A DNA stretch of 14,763 bases from Congregibacter sp. (GCA_013911345.1 JACETJ010000016.1:1-14763); one strand, 5' to 3'. Numbered from the stretch's first letter, positions 1 through 7,901 are shown. The notes: generated from the sequence alone by a model not told the origin. A program made the numbers and translations.

Positions 1-366
1 ATCTCGCAGTGTGTACTTGGGACCCGCCGCGCCGGCGTTATTCACCAACACATCGAGCCTGCCAAAGGTCTCGACTGCCCGGGAGCAAATATCACGGCAG
101 ACCTGGGGGTCAGCGCAGTCGCCGACAATCGTGGTAATGCTCTCTGCGTCAAAGCCTTCTTCAGCCAGCTCCTCGACAAAGGCGTCCAATTTGCTCTGGT
201 CGCGACCGGTCATCGTGACCAACGCACCTTCGCGTAGCAAATGCCGCGAGATATAGCGGCCAATAGAGCCCGCCGCACCTGTCAGGATGACAGACTTGTT
301 CTCGAGCCGACGTCCGACGAGAGACTGCGAGGTCACCGCATTGGAAAGATTGGACATGTCGTTCAT
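1..366 (-). CDS. mcr: Short-chain dehydrogenase, N-terminus; probable malonyl-CoA reductase (partial)
   Basis: The first 122 codons are present and the gene runs off the left edge. The fragment is a classical SDR Rossmann domain: a TGAAGSIG cofactor motif at residues 29-36, a basic TGRD after the second strand (53-56) that suggests NADPH, and the NNAG motif at 109-112. Spacing and wording (AG.IG, TGR, VNNAG.AGP) resemble the N-terminal part of bifunctional malonyl-CoA reductase of Chloroflexus, whose N-terminal half reduces malonate semialdehyde to 3-hydroxypropionate. The ATG overlaps the pcs stop as ATGA, and a GGAG lies 7 bases upstream inside pcs, so translation is probably coupled to pcs. 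That it is an SDR is seen directly. The Mcr call rests on the resemblance and on the partner gene: 3-hydroxypropionate made by Mcr is the substrate of Pcs. A stand-alone SDR remains possible because the rest of the protein is not visible. Confidence 0.75.
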   Translation of the reverse strand, partial: MNDMSNLSNAVTSQSLVGRRLENKSVILTGAAGSIGRYISRHLLREGALVTMTGRDQSKLDAFVEELAEEGFDAESITTIVGDCADPQVCRDICSRAVETFGRLDVLVNNAGAAGPKYTLRD

Positions 367-3300
367 CTAAGGGCTCCGGCTGATCCAGTTTCAACTTTGG
401 TAATGACTTCACCGCGCTCGGCCGCGTCACGCAGCGCCCAGGCCCGGTAGAGCTCGTCTTTGGTTTTGAGGCCCATACGAGGAAGCGCATGAGTGACCAC
501 GTAGTTGGCACCACCGTGCCGGTTCTCCCACATCGCCTGATGGATTTCGGCGATGTCTTCGATCGGTCTAGCCAGTGCTGGCAGGACATCAATCTGACCT
601 GCGGCGATGCGCTCCTGCATCTCGGCAAATTCGCGTGCCGTGTTCAGGTGTGTGCCACGAATCTCTGCGCTTGGCATGAGAATCCGGCGCTGACGCATCC
701 ACACCTGTGGCGCATAGAAAGTAAAGCGTTGACCGCTTAACTCCTCGGCATAAACCACCTTGCCCACATTCGGTTTGACGAGTGAGGTTGCCAGGGCCAA
801 ACCGTCGCGACCGGCGCGATCAAACACCACGTCCGGCAAGCCGCGCTTGTCGAGGGTGTTGCGCAGGAAAGGCGCAATAGCAGAGCCAATGGGCTTCAGT
901 GTGCGATCTGAGAACAACCGCACGGCCTCTTTAAACGCCTGAGACTCAGTGAACGGATTGGGCATCTCGGCAAAAGGTCCTGGCGGATCGTAATCGTCGC
1001 CCAGACGCCGCTCGATCTCCTCGAGGCTGACAACGCCTTTCACCTGCGCGCCAAAGCCCAGAGAGTTCACAAACTCACGCTGCGGGACGGTATCCACCAG
1101 AACGGCGATTTGCGCGCCGCGCTGACAGCCCACTTCAATGGCTTCAATCGCCACCCGATCCACAATGCCGTCCTCGGCACCGGGTCCGTAGACAATCAGC
1201 AAGCTCTGACCGGCCCGCAAACCGGCGCGCGTAAACATCTCTGAGGGAGTCGAGCTGCCTTTTTTACCCATGAAGGTAAACCGGTAGCCCGACGAAGCGC
1301 CGTAGAAGGTCAATACGCCACCGTCACCCAGCGTCTGGAAGGAGCGCGGAAAGGCGGTCTCACCTGCGTGTGACACGACGTAATCAATACTGCCACCAGC
1401 GGCGGCCTCTGCGGCAGCCACAAAGCTGGCGCCTTGAGTCTCCCAGTTAGCCCATTCAGCAGGGTCGTCCGGCACGGGAGTAAAGGCTTGTGCCCACTGT
1501 GGATCCTTCCGGTCGACCGCTTTACCGCCTACCGCTTCTACGCGGGCGGCGCGCTCCTCACTGGAAACCATGCCGACCACATCGAGGCCACTGCTGACTG
1601 CACTGCGCAGGCAGTCGTAACCGGTTCCGGTGGAGGCACCCTCCACAAACAGTCGCTTGTTCGGCTCAATATCGAGCGTGTGATAAAGCGCTCGGTGAAT
1701 CGTGCCGAGCGTCAAACCATAAGAGCCTGCTTCTTCGAAGCTTAGGCTGGGTAACTTCGGGTGTAACTGGGGTCCCTGAACCGCCAAGAATTGAGCATGG
1801 GTGCCATCGTTGCGCTCGTAGCCCTGAATGCGGAAGTCAGCGGCCATGGGGTCCAGGCCCTGATCAGGAGAGAGTAATTCGCTCTGGCCTGAGTAGACGG
1901 TGCACACATCTCCGACCGACAGCCGGCCTTCAGCGATCAACTCACTGCCTAGACGCACAATCATGGCTACACCGCCAGAGCCGGTGACCTGCACATCAGC
2001 ATCTCGCGCGTCGAATGGCGAGACGGGGATGCCCGTGATGGCCCAGATATCGTTGAAATTCATCTCCGAAGCTAAAATGTAAACCAGCGCTTCGTTGGGC
2101 TCTGGTTCCGGGGTGTCGAAAATCAACTTAATCTCGGCATCAACCGGGTCGCCATGCGCGGGCTGACCATTAGCCAAAGATTTGGGTACGCCGTAGCCGT
2201 ATTGATAACGCGGTACCGGCGTAACGCCCGGGAAGAAGCTGGCGCCCATCGGAAGGAGGTCTCCCGAGGTCAGCAGTGCCTCCACTTGTTCACCCGATGC
2301 GTCGGGCGCCACCTCGACATACTGAGTCGGTAACGGTGCACTGCGCTTTTCTAGGAACGCCGTGATACCGGCGGGACCCGACTCGGGGTCGCAGACCGCC
2401 TCGGCAAAGAGCTCTGCCTCGTGCAGCAAGCCCGCCGATTGGCCCTTGTGTGCGCCCAGTGCGACAGCCTCGAGCACGCGGGCAACCTGCTTTTCTCGAC
2501 CGCTGGCGCGAATTTGTGACAGCGCCTGCTGAAGAGCCGGCTGTTCGAGGATAGCCTCAGAGTAGGGGATTTCAGCTTCCCGCTCTGCGAGTGCCTTCTG
2601 GTGTTCCTCCTGAGCCGCCGCAAGCGGACCCTGCTTCGCAAAGTATGCGCGAAGTCGCTCCATGGCCATTTCCACAGGCGATGCCGCAGTTTCTGTGACC
2701 ACTTCGTCGACCAGACCGCAGGCTATAGCGTCACCAGTTGAAATGTTACGGCCACTGACCATCAGCCGCACGGCCTCGGCAATACCTGCCTCACCGCCCC
2801 GGCGATAGAGCTTGCGCACCAGCCGTTGGGTGCCGCCATAACCCGGCAGCAAATTCAGATTAATCTCGGGCTGTCCAAACTGCGCGTGGTCTGCCGCAAT
2901 CACGTAGGAGCAGGCCAGCACCAATTCATTACCTCCGCCCAGCGCTGGGCCATTCACAGCAGCGATCACCGGTTTACCCAACTGCTCGAGTGCCGCAAAG
3001 GCCGCTTGGGCCGCGTTCGGGGGTGTGCGCGCTGACTCAAGGTCACCCGCTTCACCCACTTCGAGGAGCTCTTTCACATCCGCACCTGCGACAAATGCGC
3101 CGCGGGCACCGGTAATGACTACCGCATCAACATCGTCCTGATGCTCAAGTTGCTGCACGACAGTGTGGAGCTCGTCAAGCGTTCGCTCGTTAAGTGCATT
3201 CACTGGCGGATGATTGATGACCAGCAGTGCCACCTTGTGCTGGTCGTCTAAACGATGCGTTTCAACCCGCAGGTAGCGCCAGGTCTGAATAATCTGACGC

Positions 3301-5777
3301 GCCTGCGCGAGGCGGCCAAAGTCGCGCCACTGTGCCACAGCGCTCTGGATTTCCTCCACCGATTCGGGGTTTCTGAGCGTCGACAGATCGCCAAGTGGCT
3401 GATCGAGCAGAATCGCTCGCAGTGTGCGACGCATGTACTTACCCGAGCGAGTCTCGGGAAAGGCCGAGACCACTAAAAAGTCAGACGGCACGGCGGTGGC
3501 GCCTTTTTCCGTGCGCACCAGGTTTTGCAGTCGCGCCAGATCTTCATCAGAAAGCTTGCGCCCAGCTGCTGCGACAAGGAAGGCTACCGGTGTTTCACCT
3601 TTTTCGTCATGCGGTGAACCGACTACCACGACGTTGCCCACAGGAGAGTCTTGGCGCAGCGTTTTGTCGCGAAGAATCGCGCCCTCGATTTCCTCGGTGC
3701 CGATTCGGTGCCCCGAGACATTAATCACATCATCCGAGCGGCCGTGAAGAGTAAATGCACCCTCGTCTCCGCGGCGCGCATAGTCGCCCTGAGTGTAGGT
3801 GAGTTCGCCATCCCAGCGCTGAAAGTAGACCTCGGCGAATCGTTCGATGTCACCGCGCCACTCCCCCGAGCCGAGCGTATCGCCGTCGCCCCAAAGCGTG
3901 CGGGCCAAATAGGGATATGGCTGGGTGATGACCAGTTCGCCTTTTTCACCGGCTTCGGCCTCGCGCCACTGGCTAACGCTACCGGTATCACTGGTCTCTT
4001 CGACAATGCGAACCTGTGCTTGAATCCAGGGGAGCGGCCAGGTTTTGGCATCGGCTTCTAGCGGTTTAAAGTCGCCCCATGGGCAAGAAAACACGATGCC
4101 GCCATGTTCTGTCGCCCAGTAGGAATTGATGTAGTGCGAGCAAATGTTCTCCATCGCGAACTTCTGTACCGCCGGTGACACCGGCTCAGCACAAAAGGTG
4201 CCCACTTTAAGTGTCGACATGTCATAGCGAGACATTTCCTGCGTGCTCGCTGGATCGGTCATCACCGCCTTCAGGAACGTGGACCCGGCCTTGAACAGCG
4301 TGACCTGATTGCGCTCAATGATGGAAGCGAAACGACCCGCATGGGGGAAGAGAGGGGAGCCCTCGGCAATGACGGTGGACATGCCAAATGCCAGCGGCGC
4401 TGCGATCAGATACGACTGACCGGTAATCCAACCCGGGTCACCAATGACGTAGAGACAGTCGTCTTGATTGGCGTTAAAAACGGTTCGCATGGTGTGCGTG
4501 ATGCCTGACAACCAGCCACCGTGGGTGTGCACAACGCCTTTTGGTTTGCCGGTGGAGCCCGAGGTGTAAATGATGAACAACGGCCAGTTCGCCTCGACGG
4601 GCACGGCCGGGGCTTTGGCGCCAACAGCCTTCCAGAACGCATTGTCATCCAGCGCATCGAGCTCAGCGCGGTCTGCTACGCCGGCGTCTGCTAACAGCTC
4701 ATTTTCTGCCTGTGCTACCAGATCGTGTGACCAATCATCGCGACCGTGCTCAACAATGTCATTGCCGGTGTAACGCACGACGATCACGTTGCTGACCGCG
4801 TGGCCAACGTTGGCCAGCTGACTGGCAACGGTGGTGCGAAGTTCAGCAATAATTTCGGGGGCAGTGCCGCGTTCACGCTCAAGCGCCAGACCCAGCTCAC
4901 GCATCACGTCGGCGCGCTCGAGGGTAATTTCGCCTGAGACCGCTTTAGCCACTTGGGCCTCGAGTCGTTCTGCAACGTCGCCCGGGAGCCGCGCCTTTAA
5001 TGTTTCTGCCAATGCTTTGAGCGCTGCCGGTCGTGGCACGTAGTTGTCTAGCGCTGGGTCCGTGTAAGCGCTCTTGTAAGGCACGACCTCCGCGTTGCGG
5101 TAGCCGCCATCGGCGGTAATCACTACTTTGGCGCCAGCGTCATGAATACGGTCAGACAGCGTTTTGGCAGAAAAACCGCCAAAGACGGGCGTATAAATCA
5201 CGCCGAGGCGCTGCGCTGCAAGAATGTAAAAAATCTGCTCGAGAATATTGGGTAGGTTCAAGGCGATTCGATCACCGCATTGCAGATTCAAACGCTGCAG
5301 CGCCCGTGTGCGCAAGGCGACTTCAATCAGCAATTCTCGATACGTCAGCCGCTGCTCAAATACCGGCCCACCCCGCCCTTCATTTTTAGAGGGGTCCCAA
5401 CGATCGCCTTCAAATACCACGGCCTGTGTTGCACCACGGCCCGATAGCACGTGTCGGTCAAGGAGGTTGAAACAGGCGTTAGTCTGGCCGTCGACAAACC
5501 AGCGATAAAAGGGCGCGGCAGTATCATCGAGGGGTGATGACCAGGGCGCCCATTCCGCTGCAGTGTTCGCTTCGGCGGCAGACGAGGCGTGCCAGCCCTG
5601 CCAGCCATCCGAGTCGGTTCGCGACACCCACTGCTCAGTGGATGCGTCGAACCAGTGAAGCTCGCGAGCGGCAATTGATGCGTGATAACCGGCCGGATCG
5701 CTGACGGCAGCAGCGCGGGCCTGGTCTTCGTCTTGCTGAGAGCACAGCATGCCCCAGCCTCCGTCGTGATTCGTCAC
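363..5777 (-). CDS. pcs: Propionyl-CoA synthase, trifunctional
   Basis: Converts 3-hydroxypropionate, CoA, ATP and NADPH to propionyl-CoA through 3-hydroxypropionyl-CoA and acrylyl-CoA. Three fused domains are visible in 1804 residues. Acyl-CoA synthetase (about 1-825): P-loop YTSGSTGKPKG at 404-414, YWATEHGG near 553-560, TQGD near 662-665, HGRSDDVINVSGHR near 678-691, catalytic Lys780 in ETRSGKYMRR; a helical insertion lies at about 240-390. Enoyl-CoA hydratase (about 840-1110): oxyanion-hole segments near 892-903 and 942-951, with both crotonase glutamates retained (Glu951 in GGGNE, Glu971 in FGQPE). Enoyl-CoA reductase of the MDR/crotonyl-CoA carboxylase-reductase type (about 1200-1790): NFNDIWAITGIPVSPFD near 1240-1256 and nucleotide loop GASTGTG at 1380-1386. 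Length and order match Chloroflexus Pcs (about 1820 residues). In the Erythrobacter NAP1 enzyme the domains enclose a chamber that holds toxic acrylyl-CoA. The start is GTG behind AGGAGG; no frameshift is seen. Confidence 0.96.
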   Translation of the reverse strand: MTNHDGGWGMLCSQQDEDQARAAAVSDPAGYHASIAARELHWFDASTEQWVSRTDSDGWQGWHASSAAEANTAAEWAPWSSPLDDTAAPFYRWFVDGQTNACFNLLDRHVLSGRGATQAVVFEGDRWDPSKNEGRGGPVFEQRLTYRELLIEVALRTRALQRLNLQCGDRIALNLPNILEQIFYILAAQRLGVIYTPVFGGFSAKTLSDRIHDAGAKVVITADGGYRNAEVVPYKSAYTDPALDNYVPRPAALKALAETLKARLPGDVAERLEAQVAKAVSGEITLERADVMRELGLALERERGTAPEIIAELRTTVASQLANVGHAVSNVIVVRYTGNDIVEHGRDDWSHDLVAQAENELLADAGVADRAELDALDDNAFWKAVGAKAPAVPVEANWPLFIIYTSGSTGKPKGVVHTHGGWLSGITHTMRTVFNANQDDCLYVIGDPGWITGQSYLIAAPLAFGMSTVIAEGSPLFPHAGRFASIIERNQVTLFKAGSTFLKAVMTDPASTQEMSRYDMSTLKVGTFCAEPVSPAVQKFAMENICSHYINSYWATEHGGIVFSCPWGDFKPLEADAKTWPLPWIQAQVRIVEETSDTGSVSQWREAEAGEKGELVITQPYPYLARTLWGDGDTLGSGEWRGDIERFAEVYFQRWDGELTYTQGDYARRGDEGAFTLHGRSDDVINVSGHRIGTEEIEGAILRDKTLRQDSPVGNVVVVGSPHDEKGETPVAFLVAAAGRKLSDEDLARLQNLVRTEKGATAVPSDFLVVSAFPETRSGKYMRRTLRAILLDQPLGDLSTLRNPESVEEIQSAVAQWRDFGRLAQARQIIQTWRYLRVETHRLDDQHKVALLVINHPPVNALNERTLDELHTVVQQLEHQDDVDAVVITGARGAFVAGADVKELLEVGEAGDLESARTPPNAAQAAFAALEQLGKPVIAAVNGPALGGGNELVLACSYVIAADHAQFGQPEINLNLLPGYGGTQRLVRKLYRRGGEAGIAEAVRLMVSGRNISTGDAIACGLVDEVVTETAASPVEMAMERLRAYFAKQGPLAAAQEEHQKALAEREAEIPYSEAILEQPALQQALSQIRASGREKQVARVLEAVALGAHKGQSAGLLHEAELFAEAVCDPESGPAGITAFLEKRSAPLPTQYVEVAPDASGEQVEALLTSGDLLPMGASFFPGVTPVPRYQYGYGVPKSLANGQPAHGDPVDAEIKLIFDTPEPEPNEALVYILASEMNFNDIWAITGIPVSPFDARDADVQVTGSGGVAMIVRLGSELIAEGRLSVGDVCTVYSGQSELLSPDQGLDPMAADFRIQGYERNDGTHAQFLAVQGPQLHPKLPSLSFEEAGSYGLTLGTIHRALYHTLDIEPNKRLFVEGASTGTGYDCLRSAVSSGLDVVGMVSSEERAARVEAVGGKAVDRKDPQWAQAFTPVPDDPAEWANWETQGASFVAAAEAAAGGSIDYVVSHAGETAFPRSFQTLGDGGVLTFYGASSGYRFTFMGKKGSSTPSEMFTRAGLRAGQSLLIVYGPGAEDGIVDRVAIEAIEVGCQRGAQIAVLVDTVPQREFVNSLGFGAQVKGVVSLEEIERRLGDDYDPPGPFAEMPNPFTESQAFKEAVRLFSDRTLKPIGSAIAPFLRNTLDKRGLPDVVFDRAGRDGLALATSLVKPNVGKVVYAEELSGQRFTFYAPQVWMRQRRILMPSAEIRGTHLNTAREFAEMQERIAAGQIDVLPALARPIEDIAEIHQAMWENRHGGANYVVTHALPRMGLKTKDELYRAWALRDAAERGEVITKVETGSAGALR

Positions 5778-5854
5778 AACGCCTCCTCTCTCTCAAAAAA
5801 GGCGGCACCCTGCAGTCCCCGGCCAACCGGTTGCTCGCAAATGTGCACTCCCAT
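5774..5854 (-). other. Possible 26-codon leader ORF overlapping the pcs start
   Basis: On the minus strand an ATG at 5854-5852, preceded by GGAAACAA, opens a 26-codon frame. Its TGA (5776-5774) overlaps the GTG of pcs (5777-5775), and the pcs Shine-Dalgarno lies within its last codons. This arrangement would suit a translationally coupled leader peptide. The peptide (MGVHICEQPVG at its N-terminus, EREEAL at its C-terminus) matches nothing I know, and the same frame stays open further upstream to a GTG at 6019, so it may be chance. Confidence 0.25.
5782..5787 (-). promoter_or_regulatory. Ribosome binding site of pcs
   Basis: On the minus strand AGGAGG lies 4 bases before a GTG codon (5777-5775). 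It is the strongest Shine-Dalgarno sequence in the window and fixes the non-ATG start of pcs. Confidence 0.8.
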
Positions 5855-5858
5855 TTGT

Positions 5859-5882
5859 TTCCGGCGGTACGGCATGCCGGAA
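5859..5882. repeat. Inverted repeat TTCCGGC-N10-GCCGGAA
   Basis: Perfect 7-base arms at 5859-5865 and 5876-5882 with a 10-base centre. The palindrome GGCATGCC (5871-5878) overlaps the centre and right arm. It lies 81-105 bases upstream of the pcs GTG. It could be an operator or, in the pcs transcript, a hairpin whose 3' arm contains the GGAA just before the possible leader-ORF start. Confidence 0.6.
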
Positions 5883-5904
5883 GTGACAGAGTCATCCCCA
5901 GAGA

Positions 5905-5932
5905 GGTCGCTTGAGCGCGTGGGCTCGCGACC
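5905..5932. repeat. Strong stem-loop upstream of pcs
   Basis: GGTCGC (5905-5910) pairs with GCGACC (5927-5932), and GAGC (5913-5916) with GCTC (5923-5926). This leaves a 2-base bulge (TT) and a 6-base loop; A5904/T5933 adds another pair. No T-tract follows on either strand, so it does not look like an intrinsic terminator. It may be an operator or a structured leader element of pcs. Confidence 0.6.
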
Positions 5933-6081
5933 TGTAGACACTGACTTACTCGGGGTTACGCCAACTATTACCGGCCGGATCACTTGTTTCTGGGTGCCGA
6001 AACCGTCAGCGCTGTTCACGACGCGGAGGGAACGGCGATTTTCCCCAGTTTTTGTCTGTTGGGTTGCGCGAGCGATTTAAT

Positions 6082-6110
6082 GTGACGGCCTGCCGTCCCA
6101 TCGCTATGCT
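6082..6110 (+). promoter_or_regulatory. Likely sigma-70 promoter of the MOSC-TauE operon
   Basis: GTGACG (6082-6087, 4 of 6 to TTGACA), a 17-base spacer and TATGCT (6105-6110, 4 of 6 to TATAAT), about 40 bases before the ATG at 6151. Spacing is ideal and both boxes are moderate. The palindrome GACGGC-CT-GCCGTC (6084-6097) overlaps the -35 box and spacer and could bind a repressor. Confidence 0.4.
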
Positions 6111-6150
6111 CTGGAATGTGCCTGTCTTCAGCCTGCTCAAGGAACAAGCC

Positions 6151-6648
6151 ATGTCGCAACGTAAAAGCCCGCTCGATAAGTATCTGAGCACGCTCGGAAC
6201 CGGCACGGTGCAGTGGATCGGCGTGCGGCCCCGCAGGCGCGAACCGCTGCAATCTCTCTCTCGGGCGCAAGCGGTGGCTGATCTGGGTCTTGAAGGGGAT
6301 CATCGCATGACCAAGACGCCGGGTTCCGGGCGGCAGGTGACGCTGATTTCTCAAGAGTTTATCACCCAAATCGCCGCGCATCTGGGACTGGCAGATCTCG
6401 ACCCCGCCAGATTGAGACGGAATGTCGTGGTGTCAGGACTGAATCTCAATGCCCTGCGCAGGCAGCAGTTCTGGGTCGGTGAAGCACTGATGGAAGCGAC
6501 GCAGCTGTGTCATCCCTGCGCGCGCATGGAGGCGGAATTGGGTCCCGGCGGTGTTGTTGCCATGTTTGGCTACGGTGGGTTGTGCGCCAAAATTATTCAA
6601 AGTGGCGCCATTGAGCGTGGTGCGCCCGTGCGGTTGGTGGAGGCTTGA
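6151..6648 (+). CDS. MOSC domain protein
   Basis: A 165-residue protein that is essentially one MOSC (molybdenum cofactor sulfurase C-terminal) domain, a fold that carries sulfur or binds molybdenum cofactor in proteins such as YiiM. Family hallmarks seen: IGVRPRRREP near residues 23-32, GLEGDH at 46-51, RQVTLIS at 61-67, LRRNVVVSGLNL at 88-99, and the conserved cysteine region LCHPCARME with Cys120 and Cys123 followed by a glycine-rich LGPGG. The ATG at 6151 is chosen because AAGGA precedes it by 7 bases; an upstream TTG at 6052 would add 33 residues without family resemblance. Its stop overlaps the next start as TGATG, so the two genes are very probably one operon. The substrate cannot be told from sequence. 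Confidence 0.88.
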   Translation: MSQRKSPLDKYLSTLGTGTVQWIGVRPRRREPLQSLSRAQAVADLGLEGDHRMTKTPGSGRQVTLISQEFITQIAAHLGLADLDPARLRRNVVVSGLNLNALRRQQFWVGEALMEATQLCHPCARMEAELGPGGVVAMFGYGGLCAKIIQSGAIERGAPVRLVEA

Positions 6649-7409
6649 TGGACGTGGTTCAGTGGTTCGCTGTTCCTGCGGAGCAGGCGGCTATGGTGGC
6701 GGTGTCAGTGGGTCTGGCCGCGTTGATCCGGGCCTTCACGGGGTTTGGGTTCGCCATGTTGGTCGTGCCGGTGTTTTCTTTCTTTTTGATGCCAGGTGAC
6801 GCCGTGGTGCTCAGTGCGGTGCTGGCTTTTCTACTGGGACTGATATCTTACCGCTCCTGGTGGGGTTTATTCCCCGTGGCTCCGGCCAAGCCGATGGTGG
6901 CTGGCAGTGTGATAGGTACGGCCATCGGGGTGTGGTTCCTGGCTTCGCTATCGGTTGTCGAGTTTCAGCTATGGATCGGGATCTCTGTGGTGATTGCATC
7001 GGTTGTGCTATCGAGGTTTGTACCCGCAGAGCGCGCTGCCTCGAACTCGACTGCATTGGCGACGGGTGTGGCGTCCGGTTTGATGAACGGTGCATTTGCA
7101 ATCCCCGGGCCGCCGGTCATTCTCTATGTGGTGGCGACGCTCACCGATCCGGTGAAGTCCCGCGCGTTTCTCATGATGTTTTTCTGGTGCTCAAGCCTGG
7201 TGTCTTTGGTCATGTTTGGCGTGGCGGGTCTGATCACCCCACGGCCATTCCAATTGCTTTGGATCGCGCTCCCTGCAATGTGGCTGGGCAATCAGGCAGG
7301 TAATTGGGCCTTCGCCCGCTATGCCGGCGCGGCTTACCGACCCTTTGTCGTGGGGCTGTGCATTCTGATTGGCCTGTCGATCGCAGCCAATGCGTTGATC
7401 TGGGGTTGA
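6648..7409 (+). CDS. TauE/SafE family membrane permease
   Basis: A 253-residue hydrophobic protein with about eight membrane segments and the family's two repeated signatures: a RAFTGFGFAMLVVPV-type segment near residues 28-42 and a GLMNGAFAIPGPPVILY-type segment near 143-160. TauE/SafE (formerly DUF81) members export sulfite, sulfoacetate or related organic anions. It is translationally coupled to the MOSC gene (TGATG; an in-frame TTG one codon earlier is the less likely start). The pairing of a sulfur-carrying fold with a family that often moves sulfur anions suggests a sulfur-related job, but substrate and direction are unknown. Its TGA directly abuts the stop codon of convergent smpB, with no bases between. 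Confidence 0.85.
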   Translation: MDVVQWFAVPAEQAAMVAVSVGLAALIRAFTGFGFAMLVVPVFSFFLMPGDAVVLSAVLAFLLGLISYRSWWGLFPVAPAKPMVAGSVIGTAIGVWFLASLSVVEFQLWIGISVVIASVVLSRFVPAERAASNSTALATGVASGLMNGAFAIPGPPVILYVVATLTDPVKSRAFLMMFFWCSSLVSLVMFGVAGLITPRPFQLLWIALPAMWLGNQAGNWAFARYAGAAYRPFVVGLCILIGLSIAANALIWG

Positions 7410-7895
7410 TTACTGTTTGACGTTATCGCGCACGATGCGTGCTTTTTGACGTTGCCAGTCACGGTCTTTTTGACTGTCGCGTTTATCGTGCTGCTTCTTG
7501 CCCTGTGCAAGCTCGATCCGCGCCTTGACCAGATGGCCTTTCCAGTAAAGTGCCGTGCAGACGCAAGTTTGGCCTTTTTGAGTAACCCCCGCATTGATCT
7601 TTGCGAGCTCCTTTTTGTGCAACAGCAGTTTGCGAGTGCGGGTCGGGTCGGTCACAAAATGTGTCGATGCGGTTTCCAGTGGAGCTATGTTGGCGCCCAA
7701 CAGAAACGCCTCACCGTCTTTCATCAGCACATAGGAATCCGTGAGCTCAGCTTTGCCAGCCCTGAGTGCTTTGACTTCCCATCCCGCCAGCGATACGCCT
7801 GCTTCAAATGATTCCAGCAGGTGGTAGTCGAAGCGTGCTCTTTTATTCTGGGCGATGGTATTGTCAGAGGTCTTGTTGCGTTTGGATTTCGCCAT
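7410..7895 (-). CDS. smpB: SsrA-binding protein SmpB
   Basis: A 161-residue tmRNA partner that brings tmRNA to stalled ribosomes for trans-translation. Sequence features are those of the family: [44 protein letters not shown] and the C-terminal [16 protein letters not shown] tail that is helical in the decoding centre. The ATG at 7895 is chosen from the usual N-terminus (MAKSKRNK); an in-frame start 10 codons earlier would lie upstream of the likely -10 box. No Shine-Dalgarno is visible. No ssrA gene is seen in this window. The stop abuts that of the convergent TauE-type gene. Confidence 0.97.
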   Translation of the reverse strand: MAKSKRNKTSDNTIAQNKRARFDYHLLESFEAGVSLAGWEVKALRAGKAELTDSYVLMKDGEAFLLGANIAPLETASTHFVTDPTRTRKLLLHKKELAKINAGVTQKGQTCVCTALYWKGHLVKARIELAQGKKQHDKRDSQKDRDWQRQKARIVRDNVKQ

Positions 7896-7901
7896 GAAGC
7901 C

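Larger units (their letters stand above)
5778..6150. other. Divergent control region between pcs and the MOSC gene
   Basis: 373 bases without a convincing gene, lying between two divergent transcription units. It holds a long stem-loop (5905-5932), a 7-base inverted repeat with an 8-base palindrome inside (5859-5882), the perfect palindrome CAACCGGTTG (5824-5833), a palindrome in the likely MOSC promoter (6084-6097), and the pcs Shine-Dalgarno. I could not assign a convincing -35/-10 pair for pcs. The density of dyads suggests control of pcs by DNA-binding regulators or by leader RNA structure; that is inference. Confidence 0.6.

Noticed and set aside
161..628. Minus-strand open frame of 155 codons spanning the pcs/mcr junction
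   Set aside because: It lies out of frame over pcs and the SDR gene, both of which have strong family signatures; its translation is low-complexity and resembles nothing.
5933..5950. PpsR/CrtJ-like site (TGT-N12-ACA) that would tie pcs to photosynthesis control
   Set aside because: The nearest match reads TGT-N12-ACT; no exact site was found between 5778 and 6150.
5774..6019. Minus-strand 81-codon frame from a GTG at 6019 ending on the pcs start
   Set aside because: The upstream part has no Shine-Dalgarno, no homology and runs through the hairpins; only the last 26 codons have a plausible start and are kept as a low-confidence leader.
5682..6080. Plus-strand 132-codon open frame opposite the pcs start and upstream region
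   Set aside because: No family resemblance and no Shine-Dalgarno; half of it is antisense to pcs.
6052..6150. 33-codon N-terminal extension of the MOSC protein from a TTG
   Set aside because: It has no MOSC-like sequence, would include the predicted promoter, and the ATG at 6151 has a Shine-Dalgarno at the right distance.
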